Shown: piece by piece, positions 22,260 to 34,270 of the stretch
Layout: every line of letters begins with the position of its first letter
How positions within the stretch are numbered: position 1 is the stretch's first letter
Assembly: GCA_003116995.1 (NCBI GenBank)
Contig: BDSL01000020.1
Location: 1,178,001-1,242,000, forward strand
Direction of reading: 5' to 3'
Origin: Yamagishiella unicocca
Lineage: Eukaryota > Chlorophyta > Chlorophyceae > Chlamydomonadales > Volvocaceae
DNA length: 64,000 bases
The notes under the pieces: generated by a model
The model's database searches: none
Seen by the model: the letters and a program-made list of their open reading frames with translations, nothing else
What the model was told of the DNA's origin: nothing
Translations under genes and position numbers: made by a program

Positions 22260-24450
22260 CGGCGAGTGGAGGTATAATAGCGCCTGGCGATCATGGCGCC
22301 TCTGGTGGGACCAGGGCGCTGCGTGATGAAGCTAATTTATTACGCATACAGGCGTTTGTCTAGCCTGAAGTTGTACGAGTGAAATCGCCAACTGTTAAGA
22401 CTAATGCTGTGATTATGCATCATAGATATCTTCCAAGAACATTTCACATGCAGCTGAGCATGGATAGTGTTAACCTGCGTAGAGAACCTGTTGGAACAGC
22501 CGGCATGGCACCAGTGATTTGCGTCGACTCCGTTACTCAGGACCTGGGTACTAGTGTGCAACTTAACAGACATAATAGTACAGATTGATGCCGTCGCGCT
22601 CTAGCCTACACAGAGCCTGTTCAAACATACTGCCACTCGTGACTACAAACTGTCAACTACCCGATATCGACGCCTTCTCCTCGTCGCAGCATAACCAAAG
22701 TATGACACCATCGAACAACCACCGCATCCGTCCCCGAACGAAAACTTAAAGCGCGACTCACGACAACCAGGGACATCAGTGGTTCTGTAATTAACGACAT
22801 ACATACTGTGGTCTGGGCGCACAACTCGCAACATCGGTCCCCTCCTGGAGAACATTTCATCGAGTGACCCTACGTCAGCATAAAGCGTCGTGTGCATCTC
22901 GCGCCCGCCTGCACGTGCGCCATGTCATAAATTAATGCTCCGCACTGCCACACAATCAAATTGCTCCTCCAACCAACCCACCGCACCCACCAAAAGTCAA
23001 AACAGCTGGACGAATGTCGACCGTCATGCATCGCTGCAAGTGGGATGTGATGTCAGGGACAGGGGCTCCAGCGATGACCGACACCGCACTCATGCCACAG
23101 CGTCAAGTGGGACGGTCCGTGAGAGGGGCGTGGCTGAGTCGACTAGGCAGGCAGGGCATATACCGCAAACTGAGAACCTGTAGACCGACTCCCCAGTGAA
23201 ATGAACCTCAACAGGGGCAAACAAATCCATGTGCAACGAAGCATGCGCACAGGCCGCGCTCACCGTTGGTGACGCCGCGCGTCCGGCTCACAAGACACGT
23301 GCAAGAACCGCCACAGCACTGGCGATGCATACCCAGAGTCGCAGGAAAGGCGAAAAAAGCGCTTCCACCCACGCCTTCAATAGTTGTCGAAGCCATCTCA
23401 CCCGCAGGTTCAGCGACTGGCGCTGTATGTTGTTGCAAGGGGCTGCTTCCAACGCGCAACCAAGCAACCGCCAAGCGATCCACATGGAATAGTGACTGGA
23501 GGCCCGACCACAATCCAAACCCATTGCTGGAACACCGCGGCACGAAGCGGACAAAAGGAGACGACAGTCAGACAAACCAGCCCCCCAATTTCCGCCTGCG
23601 GGGCTTCGCAACCCGGGCCGCTCCGCTGACGTGTTTCTGAGCCTCACCGACTTTCTCTGCACACTACGGCGTTACAAGTGCCACCTGGCAAAACGACCCG
23701 GTGCGCACAACCAGGCAGCCAGCCATCGCGCCGGCAAGAACGTACCCGCCAGTCCAGCCAGCCTGCGGTCCAGCCAGCCCGCAGCAACGCAACGTGCCTG
23801 CTCGTCTGCTCTCAAAACGCCGCTGCAATCCCAATCCCTTCGCAATTCCAGCCCCAATCAGCTCGCCACTGCCGCTGCTGCAAGCGCCGCGGCTGCTACT
23901 GCCGCATGCCGTCCTCCTGGCCGTATGCCGCCAGCTTGCCACCCCAGCAAGCGTGGCCGCCCGAGCCTGCGCCGCCTGCTGCCCTGCCCTGCGCCGCATG
24001 AGCTTTGCCCTGCGACTGCTGCTTGACCTGGGCATGGTGCGCCTGCGGAAGCGCCACCGGCGTGCTAGCTGCTATCCCCGCCACTGCTGCCGCAGGCTCC
24101 TGTTCCAGGTGGTGCAGCGCCGAAACCACTATGCGCTGCAAGTACGCGCCCCACTGCTCGTCCAGCTCTGCGCCCTGGCACCAGGCTCCTGCTTGCAGAG
24201 CGGCGGCGGGAGGAGAAGACAGGACAGTAAACAAGCTGAGGGGGAGGATGTGCAGGCAGGAGTGATCGCGGAGTGCAGCGCACCGGTCGCTGACTCGCTG
24301 ATGGGGCAGCATTGACAGCGGAAGCCGGCACGCGCGGAGCCCGGGCAAGCTGATTGCCGGTGACATTGGCAATTAGCGGAATATTTGTAATGCAGTTATG
24401 CGTGCTCAGACATGGTATCGTGCTAACCACGTAGCCCCCTCTGAGCTCTA
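22260..24450. other. Long intergenic region without a supported gene
   Basis: No domain or complete spliced gene could be assigned. Long overlapping open frames at 23.66-24.37 kb exist on both strands. On the minus strand, a frame starting after a possible acceptor near 24200 includes a helical-looking stretch (ELDEQWGAYLQRIVVSALHH); the plus strand shows LLLPHAVLLAVCRQLATPAS. GC-rich volvocine sequence makes such frames by chance, and I cannot choose between them. A minus-strand TGTAA at 23672-23676 could end the DUF2358 transcript. Confidence 0.4.
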
Positions 24451-25461
24451 TTATACCGATCCCCACACGCCCATGTCAGGCTCAAATTTTGGGTCAGCCT
24501 CTGTCGCCGCACCTGGTACGGGTTGCTGCGAGGGTACCAAGGGCTGCAGGTTGAGACCGGCCAGGAGCGGCGGGTTGGTGGCCATGGGCGGGTCTCGCAG
24601 CAGGATATTGTCAACACTGTGCTCGTATATCTTGCCGTGGCTGTCTAGCCGATATGTGGAGATGCCGTCGAAGATACCCTCCGCCTCCCACGGCACACGG
24701 GGGATGCCGTGCACGGTCCAGCGCATCTTGATGAGCCCGTCCTCCGGCTGCCATATTCTCTTAACGTCAACGTACAGGGTTTTAAAGAAGATTTTGCCAT
24801 GGAAACGCAGCGACCAAAAGATCAGCTGGTAGTTCTTCATGCCCTTAAAGCAGTTGCGCGGGTCCCTGAACACAATGTCCTCGCGATATACGCCATCTGC
24901 GCAGCCAGTGGTAATGTAGGGGTGAGCCAACGCCCGAACCGTCCTGACCTAGTGTGCAGCCCCGCAATTAACAAGGCAGCCACACAACTGAAAAGGTTGC
25001 CTAAATCAATTGGAAATAGCGCTTTTAATCACCCACTTACAGTTTAGTTCCCTCTGGAAAAGCATGGGGATATCCTCGCGAAGAGAGCGAATGGCATCGC
25101 CCACGTTCGCAAAATAGTCCTCTGATCGGTCCTGATTGCGGGTACGTTGCGGACGGTCGTCCAACGTTACCAAAAATGCACCATGTGGTACTCCGCCGAG
25201 GGCACCGTCCAGCGCGTTCCAGGAGTAAAGCCGCTCCAACGTCACCCGAGCCCCGAAGTCCGCCAAGGAGCTCGTAGAAGGCTCGCACGGTTCATACTTG
25301 GACTCCCGGCGATGTGGCAGCGGCTCGCCTCGCAGCTCGCCTGGTTGCTGCTTAAGTGCGCTGATGACGACACTCCTGACGCCAGCACCTCCTAGCAACG
25401 GGGCTGGCGCAACACCGCAGCGCCCTTGGGGCACAGTGCTGCCCCGTAGGCCAAGAACCAT
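24451..25461 (-). CDS. DUF2358-family protein, probably plastid-targeted
   Basis: Two exons, 25041-25461 and 24451-24896, are separated by a 144-bp intron and give 288 aa. The first ~60 residues are rich in R, S, G and A with few acids and contain RSVVISALKQQ, fitting a chloroplast transit peptide. The conserved core starts at DYFANVGDAIRSLREDIPML and runs through YREDIVFRDPRNCFKGMKNY, LIFWSLRFHGKIFF, RIWQPEDGLIKMRWTVHGIP and YRLDSHGKIYEHSVDNI. This matches the plant and cyanobacterial DUF2358 proteins as I remember them (SnoaL/NTF2-like fold); biochemical function is not known. The last ~45 residues are P/A/Q-rich and look variable. The spliced joint restores LNYGVYREDI, supporting the exon border. 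Confidence 0.88.
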
Positions 25462-25754
25462 TCGCTACTGTCTCACCAAGCTGGGAAGGCAAGAAAACAG
25501 ACCTCACACTGACAGGCTAGGCGTGGTTGTTGCAAATAAGGTTCGGTAAAGATGCACGTAATATTCTCTTGATAAATTTAGAAGCCTGGTTTATATTGAG
25601 CCAACAACTAAGGGTTGATGACTGGGGAGCCTTTCTGTAGACGTCACCACATCCACGGCACGCCCTGTCCAATCCACGACGGCAAGTAAGGCTCGCTAGC
25701 CGGCAACTTGTAGATGCACCTCAGTTAGACTTGATACACACTACACCCTCCAAC
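25462..25754. promoter_or_regulatory. Divergent promoter region between DUF2358 and p24 genes
   Basis: Only 293 bp separate two divergent start codons, so both promoters and 5' UTRs must be compact or overlap. Part of it is AT-rich (near 25555-25600). No specific element was recognised. Confidence 0.5.
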
Positions 25755-28017
25755 ATGGGCGCGCTTCGTAACCCTCGCTCACTCCTGTTGTGCGTGTACC
25801 TTTGCCTTCATCAAGCGCTCGGGATCAAATTGAAATTTAGATACGAAGAATGCATGCAATATGAAGTGAACATGTATGAGCCCTTCTACGGGAGCTTCGT
25901 GGCGTTACCCGACCTGTACTCGCTGCAGGCGAGTCCGCCTCCGACCCGATCAGCAACAACCAACTGCTCCTAATTGTAACGTCAATGGATCACAGTAGTG
26001 TTTTACTTCCTGCCAGCGCCTCGTTTCCAGCAGACGCAATGTTCGACTCCTAGCTATTCGATCTTGCCCCTCTAAGCTCCCTGACGGTGAATTCTCTCAC
26101 CCTGGACGTATGATGATGCAGGCAAGGTATGACCTGATCATCACCTCGCCTGGCGGCACTCGCGTGCACGAGACGTTCGGCGAGCCGGAGGCTAAGTAAG
26201 GATATGGGCGTGCAGGCCTGGTGGGAGGGACGCAATTTGTTGTTCCCCTGCGCATCTGCAGGCCTCAGAAACTCCAAGACGTCGGAGGCACGGCACCGCC
26301 TCCGTTAAAGGCACGAGACACACCGGGCATGGCACGGCATTCACTGTCGAGGCACGAAGTTGGACGGGGCTGTGTCGCAGTCCTTCCGCCCACCATACCG
26401 TCATACGGCTTTGATGCACCTTGCACCCAAACGCTGCACCCGAGGGCCCCAGCAGCTTCTGCCGTAGCACTGGACGCCGCCTGTCCGCAAGGCGCGGCCC
26501 GCCTGGGTTGCTATTGCTTTCCTTCCTTGCACCCTCCCCCTTCACCGTCACACCACCAGCACCGCACACTCGACCACCCAAGCCACTGCAGTTCCAACGC
26601 AGTACAAAACGTTACAGAGCCGCTGACTGCATCCTACAGCCCTCACCACGCCAGTCCCCCTAAACCCCACGCCCCCCCCCAGGTTCCACCTGGTGCCGTA
26701 CGAATCCGGCAAGTACCGGTTTTGCTTGCGGCTGAACCAGGAGAAGACTGGCAGCCGCTACGTGCTCTCCAGGGAGGTTCTGTGGGACCTTCACGTGGGC
26801 CACGCGGACCCCGCACAGCAGAACAACGTCAAGGAGCACGACACGCAGGCGAGTCGGGATCCAGGTCGGGATCCAGTTCGGGCGTCTGCGTCTGCAGAGG
26901 CGGGACCCAGGGGTGTGCGGGCTCTGACGAATCGTTCATGGATGGCCCTGAGACGTCGACGCATGATGGGCAACGCGAAAAATCCGGGGCTGCATACCAA
27001 CAGTAGCCCTGGATGGGAGGTGCCCTGGAGGGGAGGTTCTCATGGGGGGAGGCCGCCGGCGGCGGGCGGGCAGCGGTCCGCAGAGGGTGGTGCTGTCCAG
27101 TCTGGGTGGGGAGATGGGGGTGACGATGAACCTGGGGGGGTCGGTGGGGTTGGCTGTGTTGGCAAGGGTGAGGCTTGCGGGGGTGCAAGGGGCCCCGGAG
27201 CTCTGGCTCCGAGAAGGCCGCAAGGAAAAGCCGTGCTCGGCAAGGGCAGGGCTGCGGGGGGGGAGAACATGTTGGATTTGAATTTGGACCGGCGCTCGGG
27301 GCCATGGGAGGAAGTCGCGCTGGTTGCGGTGAGCGGCGAACTGCTCCGTCGAGACGGAGCGGGAGATGGGCAATAGGCGTAGCCCGCGCGGCCGCGCCAT
27401 GCCATTCCCGCGGCGTCAACGCTGCGGAAGGCAGGGCCCATGCTGCCCGGTGCCCCTGCGCAATGCCCCGCAGCGCTGATACACATGTACCTGCGCATTA
27501 CCGGGCACCCGCCGCTGCTGCCCCGGCACCTCCGTCACCGCCGCCCTGCATACTGCTTCCACCTTGCCTAGCGCCGTACACACTGCGACGACGACGAGCT
27601 CGTGCCTGCCACCCCCTGACCCGATAACGCGGCCGTCTCTGGTCCTATGTCCGGCCCCCCTCCCTGCTTTCCGTTTCCTATGTCGTGTAACCCGGCGTCC
27701 TCGCCCCGTCCCCAGTCCGTTCACACTCGCCACATACACATGTATATCCTACCCATGTGGTGTAATCCGGTCTTTATGTTCCCCGCCAACACACGCAGAG
27801 CCTGTGGCACTACGTGCACCAGGTGGATGCCCAGCTGCAGCAGCTGCGGGCCACCCAGCAGTACCTGTACTGGCGGGAGCGGCGGCACCGGATGACAGTG
27901 GAGTCGACCAACCACCGCGTGATGGTGTACGCGTTCGTGCGGTCGGGCGTGCTGGTGCTGGTCAGCCTGCTGCAGGTCTTCTTCATCCGCCGGATGTTTT
28001 CCAAGGTTGCGCATTAA
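25755..28017 (+). CDS. p24 / TMED-family GOLD-domain cargo receptor
   Basis: Exons 25755-25928, 26122-26195, 26683-26848 and 27799-28017 give 210 aa, the usual p24 length. A signal peptide (LLLCVYLCLHQALG) is followed by a GOLD domain with the expected pair of cysteines (YEECMQYEV and KYRFCLRLN) and the motif LVPYESGKYRFC. A coiled-coil stalk follows (HQVDAQLQQLRATQQYLYWR), then one transmembrane helix (FVRSGVLVLVSLLQV) and a short cytosolic tail FFIRRMFSKVAH with the di-aromatic FF signal used for COPII/COPI binding. p24 proteins cycle between ER and Golgi and sort cargo. Two of the three introns use GC donors (CAG|GCGAGT at 25929 and 26849); the other uses GTAAGG. The 950-bp third intron contains long open frames that are not coding. 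Confidence 0.92.
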
Positions 28018-28553
28018 ACCGGAGGGCGAGCTTGCAGCTGGGCGTGCTGAGGACTTGGCTACCTTGGATTAGTGATTTGGCTGGGGGTGGGTGAGGAGAA
28101 CGAAGCGCGGCTTTCGCAAGAACTGATAGCGACCAGGACTGGTGTGGGCTTGTGGCGCAGGGCTGTGGCCTGCAGCGTTAGGTAATGTTGTGAATGGTAT
28201 CATCGGCCATGTTCTGGGAATGGGTGAGCGACCTGCGCGCTTGTTGCATGGTCGTACAGACGCGCGAGCGGTGCGCACGAGCATTTCCACGATTAACCGT
28301 TGCTGTGGTTCGACAAGCAGCGGTCCCCCCTTAAACCTGGGATGCTGGCGACCTCTCTTGTCGAGCAATACATGTGCGAGAGGGTACCTGAGGGCTACAT
28401 GCTGCGCGTCTTGGTGCCTTCCAGGCACCGTCCATCTGCGGTTTGAAAGAAGGAGATTCTTACATATGTCAGCGAATCTCGCGCCCGGGGCTGGCTGACC
28501 CAGATCATGCGGGGGGTGGCGCAGCACGAGGTACGGTGCTGCAGGATTACGTA

Positions 28554-28558
28554 TGTAA
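28554..28558 (+). terminator. Candidate polyadenylation signal (TGTAA) of the p24 gene
   Basis: TGTAA lies 537 nt after the p24 stop codon and 105 nt before the next gene's start codon. The stretch 28018-28553 holds no supported gene and would be 3' UTR. Confidence 0.5.
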
Positions 28559-28662
28559 CACGTTCATAGCAGGAAGAAGGTATGCGACCGTATTTCGATA
28601 CTGACGGAACTCACACACGCGCGATACACCAATCTTTTGCTGTTCGACTGTATTCACCAGCC

Positions 28663-31600
28663 ATGTTGGCCCACACAATGCTGCAGCCTTTCGTCTGCCG
28701 GGGGGGGACGTCTACGCGGGTTCTTCGGCTAGCACCGGGGGTACATCGCGTTTTGCTTCCAGGTGCGCGTGCGTTCTTCTCGAGGCGGAATGCATCCGTT
28801 GGAAAAGCAGACTCCGCCGAAACGACGCAAGATGGTGCACAAGGCCACAACGAGAACGGAAGCAACCCGCCTCAGCATGGACAGGAAGGCACTGTTGTCA
28901 GCGGTCACGGTCAGAAGCACGACGGTCACGACCACGGCCACAATCACGAAGGCCATGGAGCTGGTCACGGTCATGGCGGAGTAGAGGGCGCCGTCCACCA
29001 GGTTCAACACCGTGCTGCGGAGAAGTCTGCATTTAAATTCCTCGAGGCCGTTGCGGAGCGTCTTACCAGTAAACAGGTGCTTGGCGTGTCGACATGTCGA
29101 TTGGACCCAGCATTCAATTGCTTACACGACATTCTCGTTTTTGGACAGGCACATTCAATTATAGAATTTTGTTGTTGTACACATGCATCAAATGCTTGCC
29201 GGTACCCCGAGGGCTCGGTAGCGCGACAGAGACGGCTGTTGCAAGCGCTCCTCGCATATACTCGCCCATACCACAGGTCATGCAACACGTCGGCAGCAAG
29301 GTCTTGAGCTCAGCAGCGGAGAAAGCTGGCGAGCGCATCGGCGAGCGCGCCGGCGAGCGCCTGGTCGAGCGGCTTGCTGAGCGCGCCGGCGAGCGCCTCA
29401 CAGAGCGTGTCGGTGAACGCGTCCTCGAAAGGGCTGGAGAACGGGTTGCTGAGCGGGCCGGTGAACGCCTGGCGGAGCGGGTGGGCGAACGCGTCGCCGA
29501 GCGCATGAGCGAGCGGGTCGCGGAGCGCGTTGCTGAGCGCGCTGGAGAGCGGCTGGCGGAGCGCGCCGGTGAACGGCTAGCCGAGCGCGTCGGCGAGCGG
29601 GTTGCTGAGCGCGTTGCTGAGCGAGCTGGAGAACGCATGGCCGAACGCGTTGGCGAGCGGGTCGCAGAGCGGGCGGGAGAGCGCATGGCGGAGCGGCTAG
29701 GTAAGGCGCACAGTGGCCGGGCAGCCATAAATGTTTCATCCTTGCAGGAACAGCAACCATCGACCCATTCCCCGCGGCGGCTGTGCAGGCGAGCAGGCGC
29801 TGTCCAAGGGTGGGACACGAGTGGGCGCCCACGCCGCGGAGGCCCTGGCTGGCCGCCTGCTGGACCCCACTAATGCAGTCATGGCAGAGCGGACCGCCGC
29901 CGCAGCCACGGCCGCCGCCTCGCGTGCCGCGGAGCACGGTGCCGGCGCGGCGGCAGCCCACGGCGGCGCGGCGGCCGCAGCGCATGGCGCCGGGTCTCGC
30001 GGCGGGCTGTCTGTCCTGGACATGGCCATCCAGAAGGCGATGGGCAGCCGGGTGGGCCGGCGGCTGCTGACCCCGCAGCTGCTGGCCAGGGTGGGCCGGG
30101 GCGCCATGGTGGCGCTGCCGGCCGTCGGAGCCTTGTTCGTGGCGCATCTGGCGCACCAGGTGAGCGCCTGGGTGGGCGGGAGGGCGGATGCGGGTGAGCG
30201 GCTTGGGTTGGTGTGGGGCTTCGCGAGGAGGAAGTGGAGATCGTGGTGTTGGGGACCTTGCGAGGCAAGCATCGCAGAGAGGTTGAGTGACGGACGGGCC
30301 GGCGGGCTGGGAGGAAACAAGAGAGTAATCACAACGTGACGACAGAGCGTGACGTCACAGCGTGGCGGGGCGGTGCTCATGTGGGTTGGGACGGTGCTGA
30401 GGGAGCGCGGCATGGCGTGCGCAGGTCAGGGCGTTTTTTTGGGTGGGGATGCTGAGAGGGTACGGTATTGAGTCGTGTGTTGGGCACGAAAACGGCTGCG
30501 AGCTGTTGACCGGCCGGCGCGTGATGAGCTCTCATTTCATGTGGGTTCTCTGACCTCACCTGACGCGGCGTCTGCGCTGCCGCCGCCTGCCGCACCCCAG
30601 GACTACGAGCGCATGATGGAGGAGCGCGCCAATGGTCACGTGGCTGCCTTCGCGGGCTTCCTGATCGCCTTCACCTTCGATGTGCTAGATGTGTTGGCGC
30701 ACATCCTGGTGGTGGTGGGCCTTATGCACCAGCACTTCCAGGTGTGTACGAGGGGAGGGAGTGGACCGTGCGCTTGTTGGGCTGGGCCGGGCGGGGCCCT
30801 GGCAAACACAGGGAAGCCGAATCAACCCGATACGCGAACCAGACGTTGTTTAATGCGCATCCAGCAAGCATTGTCCCAATCCACGTGCGCTGCGGTTCAT
30901 TGGTACCTTCAGAGACACCTCTGTAAGCACTAGTTGTACAAAGCCGATCATCCTTCAGTTGTCGTAAGCCCTGTGCGTGACCTCTTGACGCCGGTACGCA
31001 CCTCTCCTGCTGCCTAACACCCACACGCACCCACCCAGGTTGGGCTGCACGTGCCGCACAGCGTGCTCCATTCGGTGGAGGGCGCCGGTATTGCCATTGC
31101 GGTCATCTCCACCGTAGCGGCCGCCACCGCGGAGATTATGGCCATGCGGCGAGGGCTGGCCATCGCCCAGAGCGCCGCAGCTGCCACCGCTGCCGCAGCC
31201 GCCGCTGCGGCAAAGATGCGAGTTTCTGTTGCTGCGGCCGCCGGCCTTGCCGGCAAGAGCGGATCCGCATCAGCGGCTGCATCGATCGGGGTCCTGTCTG
31301 CCGGCTGGAACCGGTCGTCCGCGCCCAGCGTTGCTGAGGGCGTGGCTGCAGCGTCGAACACGACGATGGCGGCGGCAGCGCTAGAGCACGTCGCCATGAC
31401 AGCCACCCTTGCGGGCAAGAGCGGATCCGCGTCAGCGACCAATTCAACAGGCGTCCTGTCTGCGGGCTGGAACCAGCCACCCGCTCATCGCGCTGCTAAG
31501 GGCCTGGATGCAGAACCCCACACGGCAGTGGGAGTGGTAGCTCTAGAGCACACTGACGAGGTCGGAGCTCTTGCCGGCAAGAGCGGATCCGCGTCAGCGA

Positions 31601-32430
31601 CCAATTCAACAGGCGTCCTGTCTGCGGGCTGGAACCAGCCACCCGCTCATCGCGCTGCTAAGGGCCTGGATGCAGAACCCCACACGGCAGTGGGAGTGGT
31701 AGCTCTAGAGCACACTGACGAGGTCGGAGCTCTTGCCGGCAAGAGCGGATCTGCGTCAGCGGCCGCATTGACGGGTGGCCTATCTGCGAGCTGGAACTGG
31801 CACAACGCTGCTGAGGGTGTGGCCACAGAATGCAACACGGCAGGTGCAGGCAAGAGCGGATCTGCATCGGCGGCTGCGTCAATGGGCGTTCTGTCTGCCA
31901 GCTGGAACCAGCAGCCACCCGCTCATCACGCCTCTGAGGGCTTGACTACATCATCAGAGACGGCGGTGGCAGCAGCATCGCTGCAGCAAGCTGCTGCAGT
32001 CGCCACCTATGCCGGCAAGAGCGGGTCCGCGTCAGCGGCCGCGTCACTAGGTGTCCTGTCCGCTGGCTGGAACCAGTCGCATCCCCACGACGGCGCCGAG
32101 GGCTTTGCACCGTCGACGAACACGAAGTTGTCGGAGGTAGAAGTGAAGGCCGCAGCCCTTGTCGCGCACATCACGACGGCGGCCTCAGGCACCTGGCCGA
32201 GCTCGGCTTCTGGGGTGAGCAGCGCGATGCTTGAAGCCGCGGCTGCTGCAGTGACGGCCGCTACCGCAGCGTCAGTGGCGTCGTCAGCGGCGGCGGCGGG
32301 GCGCAGTGGTACGGTGTCGACGACGGCGCGCTCTGGTGTGCATGCCAAACCGTGGGTCATGTCCAGCTCCTGGTACAATGGCACCGCCAAGTGCCAGGGT
32401 GGCAATGACGACGGCCGTTCCTCACAATAG
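28663..32430 (+). CDS. Unrecognised repeat-built membrane protein (ER-tetrad helix, hydrophobic segments, 54-residue repeats)
   Basis: Exons 28663-29076, 29277-29700, 29789-30159, 30601-30741 and 31039-32430 have phases that close and give 913 aa. The start could instead be the in-frame ATG at 28582 or 28678. The N-terminus is Arg-rich with few acids (LLPGARAFFSRRNASVG), like a mitochondrial presequence. A His/Gly-rich stretch (HDGHDHGHNHEGHGAGHGHG) follows. Exon 2 is almost all tetrads of the form xGER/xAER. Then come an Ala-rich part, a hydrophobic segment (AMVALPAVGALFVAHLAHQ), another in exon 4 (AAFAGFLIAFTFDVLDVLAHILVVVGLM) and a third in exon 5 (GIAIAVISTVAAATAEIM). The C-terminal half holds six copies of AGKSGSASA...GVLSAGWN repeats. 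I know no family with this layout; membrane location is inferred from hydrophobicity. No nearby TGTAA was found downstream. Confidence 0.75.
29277..29700 (+). repeat. 12-bp-based coding repeat encoding E-R tetrads
   Basis: Exon 2 of the membrane-protein gene encodes roughly 30 tetrads, mostly (A/G)ER(V/L/A/M/I), built from 12-bp DNA units such as GGCGAGCGCGTC. The protein should be one long charged alpha-helix with regular Glu-Arg pairs. Codons vary between copies, so the array is old rather than freshly amplified. Confidence 0.9.
31249..32170 (+). repeat. Six-copy coding repeat of 162 bp (54 residues)
   Basis: Copies begin with GC(C/G/A)GGCAAGAGCGG at 31249, 31411, 31573, 31735, 31846 and 32011. 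Spacing is 162 bp for the first three steps, 111 bp for the fourth (17 codons lost) and 165 bp for the fifth. Each copy encodes AGKSGSASA, then GVLSAGWN or a variant, then a variable Ala-rich tail. Copies two and three are essentially identical at DNA level, so they result from a recent duplication or conversion. Confidence 0.95.
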
Positions 32431-34270
32431 GCTCATGGCAGCCCGGCACGCGGGCGGGGCGAGCAAAACACAGTTCAGCGTACTGTATGGGTGCGGTTGC
32501 GGCTGCATATGCTCCATTTACGCTGCTGGTGAGTGATGGAGTTGTCCTGGCTGCAGTAAGCTGACATCCGAGGGGAAAGCCGGAGCGAATGGGCTCTTAG
32601 GCCAACGTTGCATAATGCTAGGCCGGCTAAATGCGGCGAAATAAGGGTGAGCAGCGGTGCTGACAGACAGCTTCCCGCATATTTGCCTGCCAGCACGCCC
32701 GTCTAATCGCCCGTTACCGACGACAAACGGTTTGAAGGCAGTCTTCAGTTGGACGCGCTGCTTACGCTCGAACTAACCACGAGGACAAGCAAATTGTGTG
32801 ATGCGCTCTTGTCACCTTAAGTGCCGTTGAAGGGTTGGGGCGTGTCATCTGATGTCGCGAGGTTTGATTCCGGTCTGGAACGTGGGTCTCGTGTGCGTGT
32901 ATATCACGCTTTCTGGGCATCCAAACTCCGCTTATTCATCAGCAAAGTTAAAAAGTTATGTGGCCCGCACACGGAGTAGCGATGGCGTCGGTGCCTTAGT
33001 GGACGGTAACCTGTCTCCATGTTATGAAATTATTTATTCTGTGGCTGGATGAAGCTGCACATTGTGGCAAGATATGAGCAATATTATTCTTTGGTGTCGG
33101 TGTTTCGCCTTATGGCAACCAGCTTGGCGAGTGTATAGCACGGGGCGCCGCAAGGCCAATTTGTTGGCTTATGCATGGCCACCAAGGGTGTCCCAATGCA
33201 TGGCCACCAAGGGTGTCCCGAAGGAGAGCCGCAGTAGTCCCTGCCGCTGCTCAGGCGCGGGGCCAAACATGCGCACCTCGACCTCTGTATTCCAACCCTT
33301 GGCACTGCTGCAGCCGCATGGTATCCTGAGCCTTCTTGGCATCGCAGTGCAGCATATGCCCCTAAGCGCGCAGCAAGCAGTGCAGCACAGTTTGCGTGAA
33401 GCTTCGTGCAGTCTTGCGCGCGGTTGGCCATGCGGGTCCATAGCCCTCGGTTGCACGCCCACCATCGGACCTACCTTTTCCGGCCTGGACCCCACCGTAA
33501 CAATTACTACACCGGATCACGTGGTGCACCACCGACAGAACGTACTGCCGCTCTCTATCTATTGGCTGCTTATTTGCCTCACCAATCCCACCGCTCCCAA
33601 ACAGCTCCAATACCGTGGCAGCCCGGCGGTCCGGACTTTTGGCTGGTATCCCTGGTGGGCCATGGGGTGCCTGGGTTGTTCTGTCGGGGCCCGCCGTCTT
33701 GGGTGCTGCGGCGTGTCCTCTCTTCCGGTGCCTTCTGGGGGCGTCAGCTGGCCGCTAGCGCTGGCTTGTCGTACATTGTAGTCTCGTTCTGGGTCCCGCC
33801 GCTGGTCCTGGATGGGTCCACTGTCTCAGTGCATTTAGCGGCTTTCGCATGCCCTTGAGGCATCATCCAAAAGGCATTTGGGATGGCCGAGCGATCGAGC
33901 GACGAAGATGAAATATGCAAAGGGATGCGATAAATCTTACAGGCCCTATGGGAGTACTTGGGCCGGTTTCGGGGGGAGCCGGGTCTTAGCTAACCGGCAC
34001 CAAACCGGGGCACCATGGTTTGCACCATGGTTTTACGTGTACTGGCGGCTGGAATGCAAGGGATTGTAACAGTTACTACTACATGCACATGGACTTCGCC
34101 AAAGGTCACCACCCTTTACTGTGGACTCTTCAAGGTATGTTTAATACAAATATCCACTTTCTGGACTTCGGTCAGATCTGTAAAACGCCCTGTAAATGCA
34201 CCATGGTTTTACGTGTACTGGCGTCTAGCTGGAATGCTAGGGATTGTAACAGTTACTACTACATGCACAT
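32431..34270. other. Gene-poor transition to the satellite array
   Basis: No supported gene. A 239-codon open frame at 33062-33781 has no domain, splice pattern or convincing composition. A 22-bp direct repeat (GCATGGCCACCAAGGGTGTC...) occurs at about 33174 and 33198. Close to the array (34018-34285) a segment of about 90 bp starting CACCATGGTTTTACGTGTAC is present twice, about 180 bp apart, just before the first satellite monomer. Confidence 0.5.

Noticed and set aside
24001..24315. F-box-like reading of the plus strand near LLLPHAVLLAVCRQL
   Set aside because: The match is only a loose hydrophobic pattern. The opposite strand is equally open, and no start or downstream domain supports it.
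26849..27798. Long frames inside the third p24 intron as a nested gene
   Set aside because: They have G/R/P-rich composition typical of GC-rich introns, and the flanking exons join perfectly without them.
32840..32900. tRNA-like B-box (GGTTTGATTCC)
   Set aside because: No matching A-box or cloverleaf could be formed around it.
33062..33781. 239-codon plus-strand frame as a gene
   Set aside because: No domain, no conserved pattern and Trp/Cys-rich random-looking composition. It contains a direct repeat and lies in the transition to satellite.
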